From Oscillospiraceae bacterium (GTDB lineage Bacteria; Bacillota; Clostridia; Oscillospirales; Acutalibacteraceae), in NCBI GenBank assembly GCA_015066635.1, contig SVOA01000001.1, forward strand, positions 186,001 through 250,000: a stretch of DNA of 64,000 bases. Reading direction: 5' to 3'. The position numbers were made by a program, and so were the translations under genes. The notes under the pieces were generated by a model that was given only the letters and a program-made list of their open reading frames with translations, ran no database searches and was not told the DNA's origin. This document shows positions 42,504 through 49,297 of this stretch, in pieces. Every line of letters begins with the position of its first letter. Within the stretch, counting starts at the first letter, position 1.

Positions 42504-43694
42504 TTATATAATGGGAATTTTGATTTTTAAATCGCTTGTCGGATAAGTTGCGCAGGCGTGGAACCAGCCGAATTCCTTATCCATAAGACGTCTGCCGTCT
42601 CCCTCGGGCGAAACAAATATTGTTCCGTCGAGAAGCTGTGTACGGCAGAAGCCGCATTCTCCGCAGCGGCAATGGGTGTCAACGGGAATCGCCGCTCTTT
42701 CAAGGGCTACCGCAACGGGTTCTCCGCCGGAAGCAGGGATAACCGTTTCGTTAATGCCTCTGACAACAGTGATGTTAAAGGTCTTTTGCTCGTTGCCTGC
42801 GGGATAACCCGGAATCTGAGTTGCGTCTGTCGGGTTATTCATAACATCATGACGGAATCTCTTGTGGCGGACTCCCATATCGTTCATAATGCCGACAAGC
42901 AGCTTATACATCGGAAGAGGTCCGCAGAACATATAGGTCGGGTCATCGCCCGAATACTTCTCAATGATTTCTCTTGTTACAAAGCCCTTTTCGCCCGTCC
43001 ACTCGGGGTCATCGGAAAGAACGTGGATAACTCTGACGTTTTCGCTTGCCTTTTCCACTGCGTCAAGCTCTTCTTTAAGAACAATGTCCTTTGAATTGAC
43101 AGAGCCGTAAATAATTGTGATTTTGCAGTCCTTCATCTTGCCGTATGCGATTTCTCTCGCCATTGAGAGGAAGGGAGTAATTCCGCTGCCGCCTGCGAGA
43201 GCAACGATATTGCTGCTGTCTCTGAGAGGTTCCCAGTAAAAGAAACCGAAGGGCATATTAGCGTCAAGAATATCGCCTTCCTTAACATTGTCAAAGAAGT
43301 AATCGGGGACAAGGTAAGGTCTGTTTCTTCTGATAGTAACCTCAACGAAGCCGTTCTCTCCTCTTGCCTCAAAGGGTGCGGAGCTGATGGTATAAGGTCT
43401 TGTCAGAAGGCTCGTGCCGATTTTAAGACGGAAGTTTATATACTGACCTGCCTGGAATACGGGAATATGACCGTCAACCGAAGCGAGTCTGTAAATTTTT
43501 GAGGTGGGGGAAGCGTCTTTAACGCTGACAACCCTGAACTGCATTGAAGCGGGATGAAGCTTATCGGCAAGCTCGCGGACAAAGTCCTTGGGCTGAGGAA
43601 CATCCGAAGCGTTTGCAATAGCGTCCTTACGCATCTGAGTAACTCTCGAAGCGCCGCCGACATCACTTAAAAAACCTTTTACTTTAATACTCAT
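42504..43694 (-). CDS. FNR-type flavin reductase with C-terminal [2Fe-2S] ferredoxin domain
   Basis: The 396-residue protein has an N-terminal extension (1-45), a FAD-binding barrel with RPYTISS (near 97), a NAD(P)H domain with GGSGITPF (near 168) and the CGPLPM segment, and a plant-type ferredoxin domain with the CxxxxCxxC spacing in HCRCGECGFC (near 338) and a distant fourth Cys (HACATYP, near 378). This is the layout of reductases that feed NAD(P)H electrons one at a time to an oxygenase or a flavoprotein partner. Its start overlaps the stop of the preceding flavoprotein (ATGA), so the two are probably made together and may work as a pair. Confidence 0.88.
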   Translation of the reverse strand: MSIKVKGFLSDVGGASRVTQMRKDAIANASDVPQPKDFVRELADKLHPASMQFRVVSVKDASPTSKIYRLASVDGHIPVFQAGQYINFRLKIGTSLLTRPYTISSAPFEARGENGFVEVTIRRNRPYLVPDYFFDNVKEGDILDANMPFGFFYWEPLRDSSNIVALAGGSGITPFLSMAREIAYGKMKDCKITIIYGSVNSKDIVLKEELDAVEKASENVRVIHVLSDDPEWTGEKGFVTREIIEKYSGDDPTYMFCGPLPMYKLLVGIMNDMGVRHKRFRHDVMNNPTDATQIPGYPAGNEQKTFNITVVRGINETVIPASGGEPVAVALERAAIPVDTHCRCGECGFCRTQLLDGTIFVSPEGDGRRLMDKEFGWFHACATYPTSDLKIKIPII

Positions 43695-45232
43695 TTCGCC
43701 GCCTCCTTTGCTTCCATATCTTCAAGAACGGCTTTTGCCGCCGCTCTGCCGTTTGTTACCGCGGGACCCATGCCGTTGCCCGACATTCCCGACGAACCGT
43801 TGAATTCAAGTCCGTCAATAAAATGGTCCTCGTGCTTCATGCCGAGTCTTGCTACGGCATGGTTGTCCATAGAGTGCAAATAGCCGTAAATACTGCCCTT
43901 CCAGGCGCCGACATAGTGCGCGATGGTCATAGGAGTAGTAACCTCTATTTCGGTAATGTTGGGTCTGAAATCAACGCCCGAAATTTTGATGTATTCCTCC
44001 ATCATTTCGTTTGCGAGTCTGCGTTTGAGGTCAAAGTATTCTTCCTCCTTAACGCCCTCAAAGGCGGTAACGGGAACAAGCGCAGTTACGGAAATCTGAG
44101 TATAGCCCTTCGGAACACAGTCGGGATTTGCATAGTTTAAGCAGATCGTAGTGATGTAGTTGTACGGCTCGGTAAGGTTCTTGTAATTCTCCCAGATTTC
44201 GTTTGTGTCCATTGTAGTTCCCGAGAACGTGGAATAGTTTGTAATGCCGTTTTCCTCGGGAGTGCCTTCCAGTACGGCGATAACCGAAACGGGGCAGACC
44301 GAGAGTTTAAGTCCGTTGACAATTTTAAGCGCGCCCTTCGGAACCTCGGAGAGAGGCTCTATCATCTGCGTATATGCCTTGTGCGGATATGCGCCGCAGA
44401 TAACATAGTCGCAGTGAATTTCGTCGCCGTTTCTTGTTCTGACGCCGTAAACCTTGCCGTCCTTAACGAGAATTTTCTCGACCTCCTGCTTGAATTCAAG
44501 CTGAGCGCCGTTTTCCTCGACCTTCTTTTCGAGCTTCATACTCATTTCGTGAGAGTAGCCGCGGCAGACATAGCTACCCATAAAGTAGTCCGCCATAAGG
44601 AAAGCGTAAATGGTAAACGGAAGGTCATCCATACGGTTGCCGACATAAATCCAGTAGGGAGTGAGCATCTCGACGGCTTTTTTCGGCAGATTAAAGGTGT
44701 TGATAACCTCGGTTGCCGAGTAGCCGACCGTCTTAACAAAGTCGGGGTGCTTTAAAAGCATCTGAACCTTGCTCATCGGGGTTACGGAAAGTATATTCAT
44801 ACTGTCGTAAACCCTTCTGCACAGGAGCAGTAATTCGTGTACCTTCTCAAAGCTGCCGGGAACAACCGCGTCAATCTCTCTGGCGGCGTTCTCATAGCCC
44901 TCGTGAAGAATTGCGTCGATACCCGAATTCGGGAGAGCAACTCTGTAGCACTCGGGAACGTGAAGCCAGTCAATGTCAACGCCCATATCGTCAAAGAACT
45001 GACCGATTTTCAGGCGGTTGCCCTTGGGGCCTATCGACATCATCTCGTGAAGCGTTGCCTCTATCTCGAAACCGTTTCTTACAAAATCGGTTGCAAGACC
45101 GCCGGGCATATTGTGCTTTTCAAGGATAAGTATATCCTTTACGCCCTTTGACTGCAGATGCAGTGCGGACGACAGTCCCGAAAGCGCTCCGCCGATTATG
45201 ATGACATCATAATGGTCTTTAAAATACTTCAT
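43691..45232 (-). CDS. CrtI/retinol-saturase-type FAD oxidoreductase
   Basis: The 513-residue flavoprotein belongs to the phytoene desaturase/retinol saturase superfamily. The N-terminal dinucleotide motif is IIIGGALSGLSSALHL, with GGALSG in place of the usual GxGxxG, followed by LILEKHNMPGG, which matches the family's E(K)xxxxGG. The C-terminus has GSSGMSGNGMGPAVTNGRAAA, the usual FAD-closing segment. Some relatives desaturate carotenoids; retinol saturase does the reverse and reduces a C=C bond. There is no phytoene synthase here. Sitting between a fatty-acid isomerase homologue and an FNR reductase, it is the best candidate for the C=C reductase of this locus, but that is inference. Confidence 0.85.
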   Translation of the reverse strand: MKYFKDHYDVIIIGGALSGLSSALHLQSKGVKDILILEKHNMPGGLATDFVRNGFEIEATLHEMMSIGPKGNRLKIGQFFDDMGVDIDWLHVPECYRVALPNSGIDAILHEGYENAAREIDAVVPGSFEKVHELLLLCRRVYDSMNILSVTPMSKVQMLLKHPDFVKTVGYSATEVINTFNLPKKAVEMLTPYWIYVGNRMDDLPFTIYAFLMADYFMGSYVCRGYSHEMSMKLEKKVEENGAQLEFKQEVEKILVKDGKVYGVRTRNGDEIHCDYVICGAYPHKAYTQMIEPLSEVPKGALKIVNGLKLSVCPVSVIAVLEGTPEENGITNYSTFSGTTMDTNEIWENYKNLTEPYNYITTICLNYANPDCVPKGYTQISVTALVPVTAFEGVKEEEYFDLKRRLANEMMEEYIKISGVDFRPNITEIEVTTPMTIAHYVGAWKGSIYGYLHSMDNHAVARLGMKHEDHFIDGLEFNGSSGMSGNGMGPAVTNGRAAAKAVLEDMEAKEAAK

Positions 45233-45252
45233 TTTTGTATCCCTTTCATTGT

Positions 45253-45284
45253 CAAAAACAGACCGCGTTCAAGCGGCCTGTTTT
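45253..45284 (-). terminator. Internal terminator between isomerase and saturase-like genes
   Basis: On the minus strand AAAACAGGCCGC pairs with GCGGTCTGTTTT around TTGAA. The one non-Watson-Crick position is a G-U pair only in this orientation, and a T run follows. It would lower expression of the five downstream genes relative to the isomerase. Confidence 0.65.
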
Positions 45285-45301
45285 AATTGGTGTGTTACGG
45301 A

Positions 45302-46690
45302 TTAAAAGAAACGGTCGATAAGCTCTTTTGAGTACTCGGCAGTTTCGTCCATATCGCCGAAGGACATAATTTCGCCTGCATAGTAGGTGTCATATTTGCC
45401 CTGCATAGCTTCAACCTTGTCATACCAGCCGTCTGCATAGTCTTTTGTGAAAACATGCGGGAAGTAGTAAACGCTCCATTCGTTTACTACGTTGGAAGCG
45501 GGGTTGTGCATGGTCTTGAGGTCGTCAAGAACCATCTGTCTGCACTCCTCATAAGGAATTTCCTTTGAATTCTTGTGCTTACGAAGTGCATAGGTTGTGA
45601 TAACCTGGTCCTTTGTATCCTTCCAGCGGCGATAGTAAACCATAAGGTGTCCGAGCGTGCCGGGAGTCATATTCTCAAATACATAGTATGAAATCTCGGG
45701 ATGATCCTCGGGCTTTGTCTCAACAGCGAGAACGTCGTAGCGCTCATAGTCGATTTTTGAGAAGAGTTCTTTCTCATCCTCGCGTGCGTCAAAGTAGTCA
45801 ACCATGCCTACCTGACCGTCAGCGCGCTTGTTGGGGATATAGAGAGGAGCGGTAACGATAACCTTGTCAAACTCCTCAACCTTGCCGTTTACGGTAATGT
45901 AAACCTTGCCGTCCTTACGCTCAACCTTTTCAATGTTTGAGTTGAGAACTGCGGGATGCTTGATATGGTCGTTGAGGCTCTCCCAGATGGACTGTGTGCC
46001 GTCTTTCCAGGTCCAGAGATTAACCTTTACAAAGTTCATGCAGGTCTGGAAGTCGAGATATTTAAGAACATAAGCTGCGGGAATTTCATCAAAATAACCG
46101 TAACCGAAGGAAGTGAACGGTCCGATCCAAACGTCCTGAACAAGCTCAACGCCGTTCATCTTGCAAAATTCGTTAAAGGGAAGGGCGAGGTCCTTGAGGT
46201 TGGGGTTAACGCCGCTGACGGGCTCACGCTTTGAATTCTTCTGTGAAAGGCCTTCATATCTGCCCTCTGCAACGCCTCTGTGGCCGTTGACATCGTAGCC
46301 CTTGTACTTTGTTTCAAGAATTTCGCCGAGAATCTTAATCTGCTTCTTCATCTTGAGAAGACGCGGAATCTTTGTAATGTTCTTTTTCGGCTCGAAGGGC
46401 TCGATAATGTCGCCCTTGCTGTTTTTGTAGTTTCTGTTAAGCTTGGGACCGTCGTGAGTAATTCCGCAGAATTCCTCAACGTCATGAACGGCATAATATG
46501 AGTCAACGCCCATAATAGCGCCCATTTCATAGCGTCTGCCGTTGTATGTAGGAGACCAGCATTTGCCGCCTACACGGTCAAGCCTCTCGTAAATGGTATA
46601 GTTTTCATACCCTTTTTTCTCGAGATACATACCGGCCGAAAGTCCTGCGGGACCGCCGCCGATAATTGCGATACGAATGTTTTTATCCAT
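45302..46690 (-). CDS. Polyunsaturated fatty acid (linoleate) isomerase homologue
   Basis: The 462-residue FAD protein of the amine-oxidase fold has motif IIGGGPAGLSAGMYLEKKG at residue 9. I recognise it as a close homologue of the Propionibacterium acnes polyunsaturated fatty acid isomerase (PAI), which turns free linoleic acid into trans-10,cis-12 conjugated linoleic acid by FAD-mediated hydride transfer. Matching blocks run from end to end: GGKCWSPTYNGRRYEMGAIM, AAYVLKYLDF, VNLWTWKDGTQ, ECRQMVLDD, and GWYDKVEAMQG with YYAGEIMSFG near the C-terminus. It is about 40 residues longer than PAI. It is the first gene of the operon and has a GGGAGGA ribosome site. Substrate and product here are unproven. 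Confidence 0.88.
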   Translation of the reverse strand: MDKNIRIAIIGGGPAGLSAGMYLEKKGYENYTIYERLDRVGGKCWSPTYNGRRYEMGAIMGVDSYYAVHDVEEFCGITHDGPKLNRNYKNSKGDIIEPFEPKKNITKIPRLLKMKKQIKILGEILETKYKGYDVNGHRGVAEGRYEGLSQKNSKREPVSGVNPNLKDLALPFNEFCKMNGVELVQDVWIGPFTSFGYGYFDEIPAAYVLKYLDFQTCMNFVKVNLWTWKDGTQSIWESLNDHIKHPAVLNSNIEKVERKDGKVYITVNGKVEEFDKVIVTAPLYIPNKRADGQVGMVDYFDAREDEKELFSKIDYERYDVLAVETKPEDHPEISYYVFENMTPGTLGHLMVYYRRWKDTKDQVITTYALRKHKNSKEIPYEECRQMVLDDLKTMHNPASNVVNEWSVYYFPHVFTKDYADGWYDKVEAMQGKYDTYYAGEIMSFGDMDETAEYSKELIDRFF

Positions 46691-46746
46691 AAGACATTCC
46701 TCCCAAAAATATTGTGAATTAATATTGATAAAAATATCACAAACAC

Positions 46747-46775
46747 ATTATAAAACATTTTTTTGAAAATTGCAC
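46747..46775 (-). promoter_or_regulatory. Promoter for the isomerase operon
   Basis: On the minus strand a poor -35 (GTGCAA), a 17-base spacer and TATAAT. The surrounding 46740-46820 region is rich in A/T and contains a repeated TTGCACT, which could be an operator. Confidence 0.55.
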
Positions 46776-46845
46776 TACTTTTTTTGCACTTTTTTGAAAA
46801 AACAGAAAAAATTTTTTTCAAGGTCTATGAATATGATGTAAAAGA

Positions 46846-46854
46846 TGTTATACT
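46846..46854 (+). promoter_or_regulatory. Extended -10 promoter for the acyl-activation genes
   Basis: TGTTATACT (TATACT at 46849-46854) lies 20 bases before the acyl-activating gene. The -35 is not recognisable, which may mean activator dependence. Confidence 0.5.
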
Positions 46855-46874
46855 GAAAAAAAGGCGGTGTTTAT

Positions 46875-48233
46875 ATGCGTTTTAAGTCCTTTACCGAAAT
46901 GCTTTCTTTTTATGAGAATCAGGGAGGAAACAGCGTTGCCCTCATTTATGAGGAAAACGGAGAAAAAAAGACAATGAGCTATGCGGAGCTGCACTCTGCG
47001 GTTCGGGAAAAAGCACGGGAGCTTAAAAGCACGGGTAAAACCTGTCTGGGCGTTTTCTGTGAATCAAGCCCGGAGTGTATAATTACGGTTTTTGCTGCCG
47101 CCGAAACGGGACTTCAGCTTGTTATGCTTGACCCGAATACTTCTTCGGAATTCATTATAAAGCAGATAGAGGCTTCCGATACGGATTTTTTATGGAGCAG
47201 CGAGAATGAGCTCGTTGAGGAATTCGAGCCGTATCTTACGGAAGGCGTTACCGACGGCGGGGGAATTCTTTTCTTTACCTCGGGAACAACGAGTATGTCA
47301 AAGGCGGTAGTGCTTACTCAGGAGAGCCTTTGTGCGAGCGCATACAACGGCTCCGAAATGCTTCCGCTGGAGCAGTCGGATATTCTGATGTGCCTTTTGC
47401 CGCTGGCTCACGTTTTCGGCTTTATCTGCAGTTTGCTGTGGGGACTTTCCTGCGGTGCGGCTGTTGCGCTCGGCAGAGGTCCGAGGTATATTACCGAGGA
47501 CTGCAGATACTTCAGACCTACCGCAGTTTCTCTGGTGCCTATGCTGCTCGCCTTTTTTCTCAAAGGTCAGCTCTTTAACGACGAACTGAAGCTTATACTT
47601 ATAGGCGCGGGCGACTGTCCCGATTCCCTTATAGACGGCGCCAGGGCGCTCGGCAAAAGAGTCTGCTTCGGCTACGGGCTTACGGAAACGAGCTCGGGTG
47701 TTGCAATAAGCGTTTCGGGAGACCCTCACGCCATGGATATATGCCCCGACGATAAAATTACGATAGCAAGGGACGGGGAAATCGTTATAAAGGCTCCGAC
47801 CTGCATTATGAAGGGCTATTATAAGGACAAAAAGAGTACAGACGAGGTGCTCAGAGACGGCTTTCTTTATACGGGCGACCTCGGTTACAGAGATGAAAAC
47901 GGCAGGCTTCATATTACGGGCAGAAAGAAGGAAATGCTCGTCCTTCCGAGCGGTACCAAAATATTCCTTCCCGAGTATGAGGCTAAGCTCGCCGCGGCGC
48001 TCGGCAACAGAGAACTCGCCGTAATTCTGATAGATTCAAAACCCGTTCTCGTAATACACGAAACGAGAAGGAAAAAAGAGGAGGTTACCGAGCTGCTCGG
48101 CAACGCCATGAAGAATTTTTCGAGGACGGAGCAGATTAAGGATATAATCTTTACCGACCGGCCGCTTCCCAGAACGGCAACAGGTAAGGTTAAACGCTGG
48201 GAAATTCAAAAAACGGAGGAAGAAAAAATATGA
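46875..48233 (+). CDS. AMP-forming acyl-activating enzyme (acyl-ACP/CoA synthetase-like)
   Basis: The 452-residue ANL-superfamily enzyme would adenylate a carboxylic acid and transfer it to a thiol. Motifs are FFTSGTTSMSKAVV (P-loop), GYGLTET (A5), YTGDLGYRD (A7) and the catalytic lysine in RTATGKVKRW near the C-terminus, so it looks intact although shorter than typical long-chain acyl-CoA ligases. Its stop overlaps the start of an acyl carrier protein gene (ATGA), so the acceptor thiol is probably that carrier's pantetheine. The acyl substrate cannot be read from sequence. It is divergent from the isomerase operon across a 184-base shared promoter region. Confidence 0.88.
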   Translation: MRFKSFTEMLSFYENQGGNSVALIYEENGEKKTMSYAELHSAVREKARELKSTGKTCLGVFCESSPECIITVFAAAETGLQLVMLDPNTSSEFIIKQIEASDTDFLWSSENELVEEFEPYLTEGVTDGGGILFFTSGTTSMSKAVVLTQESLCASAYNGSEMLPLEQSDILMCLLPLAHVFGFICSLLWGLSCGAAVALGRGPRYITEDCRYFRPTAVSLVPMLLAFFLKGQLFNDELKLILIGAGDCPDSLIDGARALGKRVCFGYGLTETSSGVAISVSGDPHAMDICPDDKITIARDGEIVIKAPTCIMKGYYKDKKSTDEVLRDGFLYTGDLGYRDENGRLHITGRKKEMLVLPSGTKIFLPEYEAKLAAALGNRELAVILIDSKPVLVIHETRRKKEEVTELLGNAMKNFSRTEQIKDIIFTDRPLPRTATGKVKRWEIQKTEEEKI

Positions 48234-48475
48234 CAAGGCAGGAAATTCTTGAGAAGGCAATAGCCGAGGTTTATGACTGCGCTCCCGACCTTGAGGGCAA
48301 GGAACTGACAGAGGATACAGTTATCAATACCGACACCGGCATTGATTCGATGGGACTTACGCTCATAATATGCCGTCTCGAAGCAGTTTTTGATGTCAAA
48401 ATTCCGCACAGACAGTGGCAGGAAATTCAGACGCTCGGCGACGTGGTTGACGCATTTGAAAAGAGACTTAAATAA
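48230..48475 (+). CDS. Dedicated acyl carrier protein
   Basis: This 81-residue acidic helical bundle has the phosphopantetheine attachment serine at position 40 in GIDSMGL (the DSL-like motif reads DSM). It differs from a typical fatty-acid-synthesis AcpP and is encoded between an acyl-activating enzyme and a thioesterase, so it is probably a specialised carrier. It overlaps the upstream gene by four bases and ends two bases before the thioesterase start. Confidence 0.9.
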   Translation: MTRQEILEKAIAEVYDCAPDLEGKELTEDTVINTDTGIDSMGLTLIICRLEAVFDVKIPHRQWQEIQTLGDVVDAFEKRLK

Positions 48476-48477
48476 AT

Positions 48478-49188
48478 ATGGAACTGTATATAAAATCATA
48501 TAAGATACAAAGCTCCGAGGTTGATATGTTCAGAAAACTGCGCATATCAAAGCTGTTTACCTTTATGCAGGAGGCGGCAATACATCACACCGAGGAACTC
48601 GGTGCAGGCAGGGCAAAAACCCTTGACAGAGGCTTTTTGTGGGTAGTTTCCCTTCAGCACGCCTATATTGACCGCTTGCCCGAATACGACGAGGAAATAA
48701 AGCTCGTTTCATGGCCCGGCAAAACCATGCACGTTATGTTCCCGAGGTTTTACGATATTTCCGACAGCAGCGGAAAATCGATTATCAGGGGCAGCGCGCT
48801 GTGGACGCTCATTGACGCCGAAACGAGGAGACTTGTTTTTCCGGATGAAAACGGCATCAGCATAAGAGAGACGGTTACGGGAGACGAAATTGAGCTTCCC
48901 CGTCCCTTTAAGCAGGAGGAAATCGGCAGAACTGAGGAATTCTGTGTGCCTTACAGTCTTACGGATATAAACGGGCATCTTACAAACACGGGGTACTTTG
49001 ATATAGCCGAGGACAGAATATCATTTCCCAAAAAGGGAATCAGCCCGAAATATGCCGCCGCCGAATATGCAGGCGAGGCAAAATGCGGAGAAAGCTTTGA
49101 ACTCGGCATAAACGAAACCGACACGTCTGCATTTGTTTCAGGTACGTCGGGAGACAAAAAGATTTTTAAGCTGAAGTTTGAGTATTAA
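48478..49188 (+). CDS. Acyl-ACP thioesterase (FatA/FatB-type double hotdog)
   Basis: The 236-residue protein is related to bacterial acyl-ACP thioesterases, which hydrolyse acyl-ACP to free fatty acid. Two hotdog domains are visible: the first has FTFMQEAAIHHTEELG (hotdog helix) and RGFLWVVSLQHAYIDRLP; the second begins with DINGHLTNTGYFD, matching the family's active-site Asn/His segment. It closes the three-gene unit with the acyl-activating enzyme and ACP. A terminator follows. Confidence 0.88.
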   Translation: MELYIKSYKIQSSEVDMFRKLRISKLFTFMQEAAIHHTEELGAGRAKTLDRGFLWVVSLQHAYIDRLPEYDEEIKLVSWPGKTMHVMFPRFYDISDSSGKSIIRGSALWTLIDAETRRLVFPDENGISIRETVTGDEIELPRPFKQEEIGRTEEFCVPYSLTDINGHLTNTGYFDIAEDRISFPKKGISPKYAAAEYAGEAKCGESFELGINETDTSAFVSGTSGDKKIFKLKFEY

Positions 49189-49189
49189 A

Positions 49190-49239
49190 AATTGAATATT
49201 GAATTATAGGGGCGACCAACGGTCGCCCCTGTTATTTTT
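49190..49239 (+). terminator. Terminator after thioesterase, possibly within a dispersed repeat
   Basis: AGGGGCGACC (49208-49217) pairs with GGTCGCCCCT (49221-49230) and a T-rich tail follows. The preceding ATTGAATATTGAATTATAGG has the look of the short dispersed intergenic repeats common in gut Clostridia; copy number cannot be checked here. Confidence 0.65.
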
Positions 49240-49250
49240 CAGCCCATGCA

Positions 49251-49284
49251 AAAAGAACCCTCTTTTTCAAGAGGGTTCTTTTTT
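49251..49284. terminator. Bidirectional terminator before the surface-protein 3' end
   Basis: AAAAGAACCCTCTT pairs perfectly with AAGAGGGTTCTTTT around TTTC. It serves the leftward surface-protein gene and backs up the rightward unit. Confidence 0.9.
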
Positions 49285-49297
49285 ATTGTAATTTTAC

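Noticed and set aside
43691..45232. Carotenoid biosynthesis cluster, because of the phytoene-desaturase-type protein
   Set aside because: No phytoene synthase, cyclase or isoprenoid gene is present, and the neighbours fit fatty-acid chemistry better.
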